NCBI GenBank assembly: GCA_022565135.1
Contig: JADFKA010000053.1
Location: 1-9,203 of the forward strand
DNA: 9,203 nucleotides
Source: Pseudomonadota bacterium
Lineage (GTDB): Bacteria; Pseudomonadota; Gammaproteobacteria; Steroidobacterales; Woeseiaceae
Direction: 5' to 3'
Each line of letters begins with the position of its first letter. Positions within the stretch are counted from its first letter, which is position 1. Below the pieces are notes generated by a model. The model was not told the DNA's origin. It saw only the letters and a list, made by a program, of their open reading frames with translations, and ran no database searches. Made by a program: the position numbers and the translations under genes. This document shows, piece after piece, positions 1 to 7,492 of this stretch.

Positions 1-2
1 CA

Positions 3-293
3 ATACTCAAGGAATCAATTGACCTGCCGGCCGAGGTACTAAGCGTTGAATTTTCACATATACATGACCGAATTCTCGATCAGAAAATTTTCTCAGAATT
101 GATAAACCCGGCTAATTCGGAAACAGAGACCGATGATTGGAGCAAGCGATGCCACAATCGAAAGCAAGCGCTCATGCCATTCCTCGATCAGCGTCTAGTT
201 TGTGTGTGCATTCGGTTGCCAGGCGTCGTTTACACAATTGAGATCGACCCTGGTGCTGAAAAGGTTATTCACTGGGAGTGGCAATCGGTGTAA
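3..293 (+). CDS. C-terminal fragment of an unrecognised protein, 5' end outside the window
   Basis: The frame is open from base 3 to a TAA at 291-293 with no stop, so this is the last ~96 residues of a gene that starts upstream of the window. A TTG at 99 could act as a start, but the frame reads sensibly before it (ILKESIDLPAEVLSVEF), so a truncated longer gene is more likely than a 64-aa protein. The tail contains LPGVVYTIEIDPGAEKVIHWEW, which looks like alternating beta strands, and ends in a tryptophan-rich strand. I see no catalytic motif, membrane segment or family signature. It runs in the same direction as the ApeA-like gene but 423 bp separate them, so they are probably not one tight operon. 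No function is proposed. Confidence 0.6.
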   Translation: MLKESIDLPAEVLSVEFSHIHDRILDQKIFSELINPANSETETDDWSKRCHNRKQALMPFLDQRLVCVCIRLPGVVYTIEIDPGAEKVIHWEWQSV

Positions 294-420
294 TGCGACA
301 GCTCACCTGATCGCACCGTTACCATTCACGAAATCGTGGGATGATTAGCAATGCGCCCTACAGGAGGCTAGCCGAACTCACCCGAAAAAATCAATAGAAT
401 TAAGCCGGACGAATAACCGC

Positions 421-443
421 GAGGGACACTCGATTTTTCCCTC
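421..443. repeat. Inverted repeat GAGGGA / TCCCTC, 11-nt loop
   Basis: GAGGGA at 421-426 and TCCCTC at 438-443 are perfect reverse complements. The repeat directly abuts the next inverted repeat at 444-471 with no base between them, giving two hairpins in tandem. A run of five T lies in the loop, not after the stem, so it does not look like a standard terminator on the + strand. Confidence 0.5.
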
Positions 444-471
444 ACTATCGATAACATTGCATCTCGATAGT
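444..471. repeat. Inverted repeat ACTATCGA / TCGATAGT, 12-nt loop
   Basis: ACTATCGA at 444-451 and TCGATAGT at 464-471 are perfect 8-bp reverse complements around a 12-bp centre. No T-run follows, which argues against an intrinsic terminator. It may be a regulator binding site or the foot of a structured leader; the sequence does not decide between them. Confidence 0.55.
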
Positions 472-613
472 CGACGGGAATTGCTGAAGTTCGGACAACC
501 CGGTCGTTAGTGAGTCGCGCCTGACGAGTTTCAGCCTTGTTGAGACTCAGGCTTGCATTTTGGGTAGGGCGACTATTTTGTCGGTCATTCAGCGCAATCA
601 CGTCGTGTTTTGA

Positions 614-634
614 GCATGCCGCGGCGTTGCATGC
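614..634. repeat. Paired GCATGC palindromes
   Basis: GCATGC occurs at 614-619 and again at 629-634, separated by nine G/C-rich bases. Because each copy is itself a palindrome, the pair is both a direct and an inverted repeat. It lies about 80 bp upstream of the preferred apeA start. It may be an operator or chance. Confidence 0.35.
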
Positions 635-682
635 AGAATCAGTGGGCGCTTGGAATGCGCACTGGCGAGGGCGTGTTGTAAT

Positions 683-708
683 ATCCCATCGACAAACGAC
701 GATGGGAT
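683..708. promoter_or_regulatory. 9-bp perfect inverted repeat next to the apeA start
   Basis: ATCCCATCG at 683-691 and CGATGGGAT at 700-708 are exact reverse complements around an 8-base loop. The repeat ends 8 bases before the ATG at 717 and just before the only Shine-Dalgarno-like bases (AAGG, 710-713). It overlaps a possible -10 (TAATAT, 679-684). It could be an operator at the promoter or an RNA hairpin controlling translation of apeA. An alternative in-frame ATG at 702 lies inside the second arm. Confidence 0.55.
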
Positions 709-716
709 CAAGGCTC

Positions 717-2120
717 ATGAGAATCGATTCATCTGAGCGAGCCGGGTATTTCTGGCTGCCTGAGACGCCAGAACACCAATTGCCGGGAACGCTTACAGTG
801 TCTCCTGGGGGGCGAATCGAACTCGAAGTCCTCGGTGTGTTTGGTGGTCCCGACAAGCACATGTTCGAACAAGTTCCCGCTCCCCGAATCGTGGGCGTCA
901 CAGAGCAATGGGGCGCGGTGACTCTTGATCGTTGCTTCGAGATTGCCCGAACATCGGCGGCCGGCGGGATTACGAAGACGCGAGTCTTCGCCCATTTGCT
1001 AATTGCCGGACTGATCTACGGTACTGACGAGCCGTTGGTATTCGAACGATTTCAGTTCTCGCTGGACGGTCTAAATGACTGGCTCTGCTTTTCCGGCATT
1101 AAGGTGTCTCATGACCTCAGCGCACGATCCTCGACCTACACCTACCAACCGCAAGATGAGATAGCGTTTGAACTCACACCAAACATCGATGGCGCTTTGG
1201 GATTCTCCTATTCTCTTCCCGGCGGTCCAATCGATGGCAAGGTTACGTTGACGGCGCGCGCGGTTTTTTCGTTGCTTCCGGCAGAACCGACCAGTTTCGA
1301 GGAACTGACAAAAACCGCACAACGAATAGCGCATTTCTTTTGCTTTGCGACCGATCAAACCGTGAGCATGAACACCGTTCGTGCTCAGTCGCCACTCGAG
1401 CAAGTGGAGAACCGATCGGATGAAGATACAAATGGGCCTTTGCTTTCGTTGGTATTTCAGAGTTTGCCTTACACCGAACAGTTGCCGCGGTACGTGCAAA
1501 ACACTATGTTGTTTCGGTTTCCCCAAATTCGAGACCAAGTCGACAAGACCTTCAGTCGCTGGATAAGTACCTACGAAGTGATTCAGCCGGCGCTTGACCT
1601 GTATTTTTCCGTCCGAACTGGCGCCTATAAATACACAGAGGGTCGATTTCTATCGCTCGCGCAGGCAATTGAAACGCTGCATCGGCGCACCAGTGACGAG
1701 ACCGCCCTCCCTGAAAAGGACTTTTCCGATCGAATTGACGGAATCCTTGCGGGCTGTCCAGATCCCGATCGAAAATGGTTGAAGGGCCGACTGGCCTACG
1801 CAAACGAACTCAGCTTGAGAAACCGTATCAAACGCATGATTAAGCCGTTTAGCCAATATTTTGGAGACAGCAAAGAAACCAATACCTTCGTCTCGAACGT
1901 AGTCTCTTGGCGCAATTACCTGACTCACTATGATGCGGAGAATCACAAGGCGCAGGTTGGCAAGAAGGAGTTGTTTCCACTTTGCATGAAGATGGAAGCA
2001 TTGCTGCAGCTGCACTGGTTAACGATCGTCGGCTTCGACGATGAATCGATCGAAAATATTGTTTCGAACAGCCCCGCACTGAAAGAAAAGCTTCATGGCA
2101 AGCCCGGCTTCACGGCATAG
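717..2120 (+). CDS. apeA: ApeA-like HEPN-domain anti-phage protein
   Basis: The protein (467 aa from this start) matches the architecture of ApeA, a predicted HEPN ribonuclease reported as a phage-defence gene. The N-terminus reads GYFWLPETP (residues 10-18), followed by PGTLTVSPGG and IELEVLG, the pattern I associate with the ApeA N-terminal domain. The C-terminal helical region carries the HEPN signature R-x4-H as RNYLTH, with Arg399 and His404 as the expected RNA-cleaving pair, preceded by the helix NTFVSNVVSW and followed by a long helix (LCMKMEALLQLHWL). The expected role is cytoplasmic RNA cleavage on infection; target and trigger are unknown. I chose the ATG at 717 because the conserved domain begins within ten residues. 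ATG 702 and TTG 537 are in frame, but the extra residues are not ApeA-like. The Shine-Dalgarno site is weak (AAGG, three bases away). It stands alone on the + strand and faces the minus-strand block. No frameshift or missing key residue is seen. Confidence 0.82.
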   Translation: MRIDSSERAGYFWLPETPEHQLPGTLTVSPGGRIELEVLGVFGGPDKHMFEQVPAPRIVGVTEQWGAVTLDRCFEIARTSAAGGITKTRVFAHLLIAGLIYGTDEPLVFERFQFSLDGLNDWLCFSGIKVSHDLSARSSTYTYQPQDEIAFELTPNIDGALGFSYSLPGGPIDGKVTLTARAVFSLLPAEPTSFEELTKTAQRIAHFFCFATDQTVSMNTVRAQSPLEQVENRSDEDTNGPLLSLVFQSLPYTEQLPRYVQNTMLFRFPQIRDQVDKTFSRWISTYEVIQPALDLYFSVRTGAYKYTEGRFLSLAQAIETLHRRTSDETALPEKDFSDRIDGILAGCPDPDRKWLKGRLAYANELSLRNRIKRMIKPFSQYFGDSKETNTFVSNVVSWRNYLTHYDAENHKAQVGKKELFPLCMKMEALLQLHWLTIVGFDDESIENIVSNSPALKEKLHGKPGFTA

Positions 2121-2196
2121 GGTTGCATCCCACTAGTCCGGCATCAACGACGTGTGAGCGCCGATATGTCGGTGACATTCGAGTCCTCGATACGGA

Positions 2197-2865
2197 TTAT
2201 CCCGGGCCGCGAATTTGTTTCACTGGATACTCCTTATTCCGAACAATGTTGAATGATCGGAACGCCATACGTGAGTGATAAAGGTTAACGCTGCTGCCGG
2301 GTGGAAGGCTTCGTCGGATATCGTCAGCGTCAATCTTACAAAGAGGCCCCAGAACCACCGAAACGATCTTGAATTGATCGCCGAGGGGCTCAAAGTAAAG
2401 ACCATCGTGCAGTTCACACTCGGAGAGCAACGTTGGCACCCGCACCTCTTCTTCATACGACCAGTCCATCGATTTGGTCGCGTACAGGTCCTCGCCGAGA
2501 TCCGCGCTAAATCCATCTTTCGCCACGATACTCGCTACGTCAAGACGAAGACGAGTGCGTCGGTATCGGACGGGCACGGTAACGTTGTCGTCAATCTCGA
2601 ACCCCAAGGCCATACCCCGATGGCGATCGGCATAGTGACTCCAAAGAAGCGGGTTTTTCCACCGATTGCTGAAGCACAACATGCCCGTCCGTTGCGCAAA
2701 GTCATTCTTCCACTGTCGAAAAGCGAATCGCACGTTTCGATCAGATAGATCCGCTGCAAACAGCTCAAAGGGATCATTGAGCTCATTGAGTAACGCCACT
2801 TTGAGACGCTGTGTCTGTAACGCTTGCAGTGCATACTCTGTGTGCAAAAAGCGGAACGCTCGCAT
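2197..2865 (-). CDS. DUF2971 family protein
   Basis: The sequence has the hallmarks of the DUF2971 family: LNDPFE near residues 29-34, CFS at 64-66, LLWSHYADRHRGMALGF at 73-89, and a later W-S-Y-E-E-E-V-R at 135-142. I know of no established biochemical role for the family; members recur next to phage-defence genes, which fits this setting. No signal peptide or membrane segment is visible, so it is probably cytoplasmic. I chose the ATG at 2865 (222 aa) because GGAAGA at 2876-2871 lies 5 bases before it and family members usually begin close to an aromatic strand like MRAFRFL. An in-frame ATG at 2904 would add 13 residues but has no visible Shine-Dalgarno site. It is the last gene of the minus-strand block, 73 bp (or 34 bp from the longer start) after the NTPase-nuclease stop, so co-transcription with it is likely. 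The length is typical and the gene looks intact. Confidence 0.8.
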   Translation of the reverse strand: MRAFRFLHTEYALQALQTQRLKVALLNELNDPFELFAADLSDRNVRFAFRQWKNDFAQRTGMLCFSNRWKNPLLWSHYADRHRGMALGFEIDDNVTVPVRYRRTRLRLDVASIVAKDGFSADLGEDLYATKSMDWSYEEEVRVPTLLSECELHDGLYFEPLGDQFKIVSVVLGPLCKIDADDIRRSLPPGSSVNLYHSRMAFRSFNIVRNKEYPVKQIRGPG

Positions 2866-2870
2866 CAGGT

Positions 2871-2876
2871 TCTTCC
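2871..2876 (-). promoter_or_regulatory. Shine-Dalgarno site deciding the DUF2971 start
   Basis: The minus strand reads GGAAGA followed by five bases and ATG at 2865. The upstream candidate ATG at 2904 has no purine-rich site in the preceding 20 bases, so this site favours the shorter protein. Confidence 0.55.
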
Positions 2877-2938
2877 AGAAAATCGTTTTTGGCAATTTTG
2901 CCATGCAGCACGTCGAGCCAAACTGACCGGGGAGCTCA

Positions 2939-5900
2939 TCACCGCTTCCGATTCTTCAGGTCTGTTAGGTCAATGCCAACGACGCTCAATCCACGAACGT
3001 CCTCCCGCTGCGCGACGGCGGTCGCGGATTCGATTTCAAGCAATTTTACAAGCTGCCGAAAATCTACGCGCTTTCTGGTTTCTGGATGCACCCAATACTG
3101 CTTCTTGCCGTGGTAGGTGATCACGAGGACGCCATGATCGCGACTGCCGGACATTCTCAAGTACTTTCCGATGAGCTGATCGTGGATGATGCTAATGAAT
3201 TTGGTAATGGTGTAGTTGTTGTCGGCGACTTTCACTTCGATGGCAACCTCGGCCAAAACACTCGTGCTCGAGATAATAAAGTCCGGGGCATTTCCTTCAG
3301 CGACTTCGGTTTCTCGATAGGTATTGTACAAACCATTCGCCAGGCGATCGAACTCCGTTTTCAGCTTCAGCTGAACCGCATGCTCGTCAAGTTCGTCACG
3401 AATGAGCGACTTTAGCTGATCGTCATCGCCCTCCAAATAGAGCCGAACGTCATGCGCTTTATCAAGAACAAGCCGGAAGAACTCTTCTGCGTTACCGGGT
3501 TGTAACTCACCCCGTCGCCGCAGCTGGACAAACGCCTGGGTTGAGAGAGCCTCAAGCTCGACGTTCTTGGCTCGGCGTTGATCGGCCAACACAAGAAATC
3601 GATCACGGGACACGTCGTCTGACGCAGCAGCGGCCAGTTCCTCGAGGATTCGCACTGAGCTTTCTCCTGGGGCTTCAAGAACGCGTTCGAGAAAGTACCC
3701 GCGGGCCCGCTTCGCCGCATCCCGGCTGTTAGGGCTGTACATTCCCTCTGGAATTCTGTCCCCTTCGACCGGCGCATGTGCATAACCAAGTCCGACCAGT
3801 TCACCGACAAAGGGTAGCGACAAGCAGGCCATTCGGTCCGACGGATAATGGGGGCCATCATGACCAAATAACGCGCTCATCGCGGAGATAAACAGCGCAT
3901 CCCGGCCGTCTTCATCACAGGCGTCTAGCCAGGCATTTAGCCGTCGGATGCCGCGCTCGGGTGCAAAGCACAGCAGTACCGACAACCATAGGCAAGCGCG
4001 CTCTGTGTCGTCCTTTAGCCAAGCGTTTTCGGTGTTGGCATATGCGAGATCGGCCATTGGCTCGATCATTTCCAACGGGGCGTGCATCAACCTCTCGATG
4101 CTAAATCGCAACGCCGTGACCGATGCCGGATCTTTGTCCCGCAATTGCTCTAGCAGTAGCGGCATGAAACGATCGCTCGTCGTTTGATCGCCGAAGCGAA
4201 ATGTATCTAACACGCTGAACTGGTAGTGCTCTACTTCAGGCTGTTCGAAGTCCCATTGAATCTGGCGCTGGACGATATCGTTGACTAGCGGTTCATGTGC
4301 ATCAAACAGCTGCGGTGCCCAGAAAGGGAGCCCGCTGCGCTCTTCCAACGCGTATCGAATCGCTGTTTCGGCATCGGTCGAGTTAAGCGACGAGCACCAG
4401 TGTGGGTCTTGTTCTGCCAGAAAGTTGAGACCGGACATACCGATGTTGAGTTGCGAATAGTGCAGGTTCGGAGTCTCTTTTTCTGGCTCCAAGGGCGGTA
4501 CGTAAAGCGGCCAGTAGTGGATAAGTGCGTCTCTTGCTGCAATCACCACGCTCTCTGGGAAACCTTCGCGCAGCGATCGCCAATCTTTCACACCCCAGGA
4601 ATCGTTCACGGGAACGCGCTCTTCCAGCCACCGTACGAACCAATATCGATCCGAGAATCCTTCGTCGGTGTCGGCGCGATTGGGGTCAGCCAATAATTCC
4701 GGTTGTTGAATATGCCTCTCCCGAAACTCCAGCCAGGAACGCTTGTCTCGTTCGTCTCGGGCCAAGGATTTTCGGCGATACTTTTCGTCCATCTTGGACA
4801 GCTTGGTCGGTCGGTTTGCTTGATGAATAGATTCCTCAAGGCTGTCCAATAGACCCGCAGCCGTCGCAGCCGACAACACCCGATCTTTGGTCGCTGCATC
4901 GGATTCCCAACAGGAGCGTAGGAAGACCAATGCGGAGAGCGCTACGTGACGATCTGAATCATGGCTCGCATCGCGTATCGTATTGGTCAACCACTCGACA
5001 TCGCCCGCGCCCAGCGTCCAGGTGTCACCGAATTTCTGCACGGCCCACCAGTCGGTGACGGGTTTACCGAGTTCTTCTGCTTTGCGTCGTACCGAGCGCC
5101 AGAAGAAAAACTCATTCAGTACGGCGTTGCGTGAGACTGTCTCGGTGAGATTCGGCAAATCGTCCGTGTAGTGGAGAATTTGGTACTGCTTCGCGCGGCA
5201 GACCAGCTCGGTGACTGTGGCTGTCGTCGGGTCGGGCGGCTTTGTGGCATTTGTGAGAAGCGTCTGGCACAGCACTGCTACAGGTGGAACCAACCACAGG
5301 TACTGCTCCGAAAGCGGGAGTCTTATGGGTTTCACGTGCGGTGAGGTTTGGAGTAGCAGCGCCCACTCGTGGATAAAATTCTGCGCCGCCTTGGCGTCCA
5401 ATGACTTAGCAACCTCCTTAATCGCCGACTTTAGATCGTAACGCCACACGCCCTTCACGGCCTCCGTCGTCAATGTCACGAGGCGATGTAATTCCTCGAT
5501 GCGCAGAAAATCGGGATAGAACAGGCGGATCAAGGCGCCCGCGCAGCGGGGATCCAAACGGGCGGCGTCCTCGACCAAGACACCAATAAGCCGTCGTTTG
5601 TCACTGTCTGACGCGGCGGCGGCCACCGCTTGCAACGCGTACTCTCGTGTCATGATCGGGTATTGCTCATTAAGGGCGGCGTCGGTAGCAAGGTCCGCGG
5701 CTGCCGAAATGGGCCCGTGTTCAATCATCCTGAGCAACAACCATCGCTGATCATCGTATTGAGCGTGTTGTTGCCACAAGCGACGAATAACGGGCCCAAG
5801 ACTGGGGCGCGCGAGACGCAGTGCCTGCTCACGAGCAAGACGCAAACCCGTGTCGGTGCGCCCCACGTACTTGTCACAGAACGTCGTCAACACCTCACCA

Positions 5901-7321
5901 CATTGCTGATCGCTTAGGCTTTCCGGATCCCCATGAGCCATCAATGTCTCTGGTGAGGTATCCAATAGCCACTGATGCACTCGCGGTTCCCACGCTGCCA
6001 GCCATGCGGCAACGCTCGCCATTGACGGGCGGAGTATCGATCGACCGTTCATATCCGCGATCAATAGTGCGCGCAGTCGACGATAGCTCATCGACTGCTG
6101 ACTTAAACGATAGAGAAACTTCGCGGCGAAGTAGGGCTGCATGTTTCGATGATGAAATCCCGCACACCCGTAGCTGGTTCCATGAAACATGGCGCGGTGC
6201 AACAGCGCGCCGATTTCCGGATCCGGCCAGTCGTCCAACACTGTCCGCGAGTCCAGACTGTCATCGCGTACTTGCGAATCGGTCGAGGCCGCAGGCAGCC
6301 GAATACTCCGAAAGGCACAAAGCGTCAGCGCCGCGGCAAGTGTTTCTGCGCCTTGGTACCCTCGCGCTAGCGATAATTCGTGTTTCGCTTGGTATCTGGG
6401 ATTCACCTCAGCCAAACGTTGCTCCGCATCGTATTGCAGCCGCTCTGTCAGCGTGCCCAGCTCGTCAAAGCGCTGCCAGTACTTAATAAGACGATCGAGA
6501 TCGAGCGGCCGACTGGCCGAATCCTCGGCATCGCATTCATGAATAGCCTGCACAAACGATTCAATGGCGCTTTCGTTGCGCGCCTGCGCAAACAGCCGCC
6601 ATTGACGTTGTCCCAGCGGCGCCAATGTCACCAGGCGATACGCCGGCGCTGGCTTGTCGTTGTCGTCATTCGTCGCGAACGGATCATCGGCTTCGTTCTT
6701 CGCGAAAATGGGTTTCAACAGCCCATCGTCGGTGGGCTCTGCCATGTATTCATCGGGTATCGGGCTCGGTGCTTTTGGCAGCTTGTCCATAATCGCGCTT
6801 TGATCGATGTGCCACCGCCAGTCGTAAAAGCGACAGGTGATGACGAGCTTGCAACGTGTGATGGCAGTCCCCACGCGTCGAACCAGGGTTTTGATGGCCT
6901 TTTCGAAACTCTTGTTCACCAATCGAGTTTCATCAACGGAGTCGAGCAGAAAATAGCCGGATTCCTGGCTTTCTAGCCAGTCATAAAAGCGTGCCTCGTC
7001 ACCAACTTGCAGCGCCTTGTCCAGATCGCCGTCTGCCAACTCTTCAATCGTAATGAAAAAGGCCGACTTGCCCGCTTTCACCAGTTTGTCGGCTTGCGCC
7101 TCAAGTTCTGTGGTTTTTCCTGCGCCGGCCTCCGCCAATATGACTACAGCCTGAGATTGCCACAGACTGTCCCACGCCACCGTGCCGGCATAGATTCCCC
7201 CGTAGCTAGCCAATTCGCGAAGCTGGTCCAAATCGTCGACCTTGGGATCGATGACGATGAATTCGCGATCCAAGTCCACGTAGTCATTAGTCGTCGGTGT
7301 CACTGATGCATCCACTCGCAC
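2939..7321 (-). CDS. STAND/NACHT-like NTPase with helical repeats and C-terminal PD-(D/E)XK nuclease
   Basis: This 1460-aa protein has three parts. Residues ~15-180 form a P-loop NTPase: a Walker A-like AEAGAGKTT at 63-71 (the usual first Gly is Ala63), a Walker B-like YFLLDSVDE at 123-131, and LVITCR at 159-164 in the sensor position, a pattern seen in NACHT/STAND proteins. An acidic, Pro-rich linker (~195-226) follows. Residues ~300-1290 are mostly helical, Leu/Ala/Trp-rich and probably HEAT-like, with a charged helical insert near 845-880. The C-terminus has a PD-(D/E)XK nuclease core: PD at 1346-1347, then AIEVKV with Glu1362 and Lys1364, then an HDQLIGKYL helix from 1380. By analogy with STAND immune proteins, the body may sense a phage molecule and release the nuclease; this is inferred. 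The start is GTG 7321; a second GTG at 7315 has AGG placed better before it. A perfect inverted repeat lies 10 bp upstream. The DUF2971 gene follows closely. Confidence 0.78.
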   Translation of the reverse strand: MRVDASVTPTTNDYVDLDREFIVIDPKVDDLDQLRELASYGGIYAGTVAWDSLWQSQAVVILAEAGAGKTTELEAQADKLVKAGKSAFFITIEELADGDLDKALQVGDEARFYDWLESQESGYFLLDSVDETRLVNKSFEKAIKTLVRRVGTAITRCKLVITCRFYDWRWHIDQSAIMDKLPKAPSPIPDEYMAEPTDDGLLKPIFAKNEADDPFATNDDNDKPAPAYRLVTLAPLGQRQWRLFAQARNESAIESFVQAIHECDAEDSASRPLDLDRLIKYWQRFDELGTLTERLQYDAEQRLAEVNPRYQAKHELSLARGYQGAETLAAALTLCAFRSIRLPAASTDSQVRDDSLDSRTVLDDWPDPEIGALLHRAMFHGTSYGCAGFHHRNMQPYFAAKFLYRLSQQSMSYRRLRALLIADMNGRSILRPSMASVAAWLAAWEPRVHQWLLDTSPETLMAHGDPESLSDQQCGEVLTTFCDKYVGRTDTGLRLAREQALRLARPSLGPVIRRLWQQHAQYDDQRWLLLRMIEHGPISAAADLATDAALNEQYPIMTREYALQAVAAAASDSDKRRLIGVLVEDAARLDPRCAGALIRLFYPDFLRIEELHRLVTLTTEAVKGVWRYDLKSAIKEVAKSLDAKAAQNFIHEWALLLQTSPHVKPIRLPLSEQYLWLVPPVAVLCQTLLTNATKPPDPTTATVTELVCRAKQYQILHYTDDLPNLTETVSRNAVLNEFFFWRSVRRKAEELGKPVTDWWAVQKFGDTWTLGAGDVEWLTNTIRDASHDSDRHVALSALVFLRSCWESDAATKDRVLSAATAAGLLDSLEESIHQANRPTKLSKMDEKYRRKSLARDERDKRSWLEFRERHIQQPELLADPNRADTDEGFSDRYWFVRWLEERVPVNDSWGVKDWRSLREGFPESVVIAARDALIHYWPLYVPPLEPEKETPNLHYSQLNIGMSGLNFLAEQDPHWCSSLNSTDAETAIRYALEERSGLPFWAPQLFDAHEPLVNDIVQRQIQWDFEQPEVEHYQFSVLDTFRFGDQTTSDRFMPLLLEQLRDKDPASVTALRFSIERLMHAPLEMIEPMADLAYANTENAWLKDDTERACLWLSVLLCFAPERGIRRLNAWLDACDEDGRDALFISAMSALFGHDGPHYPSDRMACLSLPFVGELVGLGYAHAPVEGDRIPEGMYSPNSRDAAKRARGYFLERVLEAPGESSVRILEELAAAASDDVSRDRFLVLADQRRAKNVELEALSTQAFVQLRRRGELQPGNAEEFFRLVLDKAHDVRLYLEGDDDQLKSLIRDELDEHAVQLKLKTEFDRLANGLYNTYRETEVAEGNAPDFIISSTSVLAEVAIEVKVADNNYTITKFISIIHDQLIGKYLRMSGSRDHGVLVITYHGKKQYWVHPETRKRVDFRQLVKLLEIESATAVAQREDVRGLSVVGIDLTDLKNRKR

Positions 7322-7331
7322 TATTGAAATT

Positions 7332-7353
7332 GACCATTATGCCGCTAATGGTC
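7332..7353. promoter_or_regulatory. 8-bp perfect inverted repeat before the NTPase-nuclease start
   Basis: GACCATTA at 7332-7339 and TAATGGTC at 7346-7353 are exact reverse complements with a 6-base loop. The repeat lies 10 bp upstream of GTG 7321 on the minus strand. No T-run follows on either strand, so an operator or 5' UTR hairpin is likelier than a terminator. Its half site shares CCAT/ATGG with the repeat upstream of apeA. Confidence 0.5.
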
Positions 7354-7462
7354 GCGGCCAGGTGGCAAGAAGTCGCCCGCTTACTTGTTGCTGAAATCCG
7401 AACGTCTGCACGATGGGCCCTGGAATTCGCTGACTACGGCCGCTGCAACGACTTGTTAGGCG
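7344..7462 (-). other. Possible degenerate integron attC-like site
   Basis: Reading the minus strand from 7462, GCCTAACAAGTCGTTGCAGC followed by GGCC closely resembles the 5' half (R''-L'') of integron attC sites. The expected 3' half would be at the far end, where GGCCGCGACCATTAGCGG (7361-7344) offers GGCCGC complementary to the L''-like part and a poor match to the GTTRRRY core. The length, about 118 bases, is within the attC range and the next start codon lies 23 bp further on, as in cassettes. The 3' core is degenerate, there is no second attC, and no integrase is visible, so this is a tentative call; a relic or a chance match remains possible. Confidence 0.3.
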
Positions 7463-7492
7463 CGCCGACACAAAGAACGTAAATGCGGTCTC

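Larger units (their letters stand above)
294..716. other. 423-bp intergenic region rich in inverted repeats
   Basis: This stretch separates the partial first gene from the ApeA-like gene. An open frame upstream of apeA begins with TTG at 537, but its translation before residue 56 does not resemble the start of an ApeA protein, so I treat it as non-coding. I find several inverted repeats: CACGA/TCGTG at 327-338, GAGGGA/TCCCTC at 421-443, ACTATCGA/TCGATAGT at 444-471, GCATGC/GCATGC at 614-634, and a 9-bp repeat at 683-708. An AGGAGG at 362-367 has no start codon at a usable distance. No confident -35/-10 pair was found by eye; TAATAT at 679-684 is the best -10 candidate but lacks a good -35. 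Confidence 0.5.

Noticed and set aside
351..371. Mini-ORF MRPTGG followed by an orphan AGGAGG (362-367)
   Set aside because: AGGAGG lies inside the mini-ORF and has no start codon at a usable distance downstream; a leader peptide role cannot be supported.
537..716. N-terminal extension of the ApeA-like protein from TTG 537
   Set aside because: The extra 60 residues do not resemble ApeA starts, the TTG lacks a Shine-Dalgarno site, and the stretch contains the GCATGC pair and the 9-bp hairpin, which fits non-coding DNA better.
368..901. 177-aa open frame on the minus strand
   Set aside because: It runs antisense to the well-supported apeA coding sequence for about a third of its length, and its Ser/Pro/Arg-rich translation has no domain-like pattern.
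2121..2196. Bidirectional terminator between apeA and the DUF2971 gene
   Set aside because: Only short stems (CCGA/TCGG at 2161-2172, CGAG/CTCG near 2180-2189) are present and neither is followed by a T-run on either strand.
4570..4585. GCGATCGC-type palindrome suggesting cyanobacterial HIP1 repeats
   Set aside because: A single close match inside coding sequence; GATCG/CGATC is common throughout but the full HIP1 octamer is not repeated.
5821..6486. 221-aa + strand frame
   Set aside because: It is a shadow of the NTPase-nuclease gene; the sense frame has continuous domain structure and this one is low-complexity Arg/Ser-rich.
7339..7482. 47-aa + strand frame starting MPLMVAARWQEVARLLVAEI in the gap before the NTPase gene
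   Set aside because: The helix-like translation was tempting, but there is no Shine-Dalgarno site before 7339, its start lies inside the inverted repeat, and it is antisense to the surrounding operon. Conservation could reopen it.
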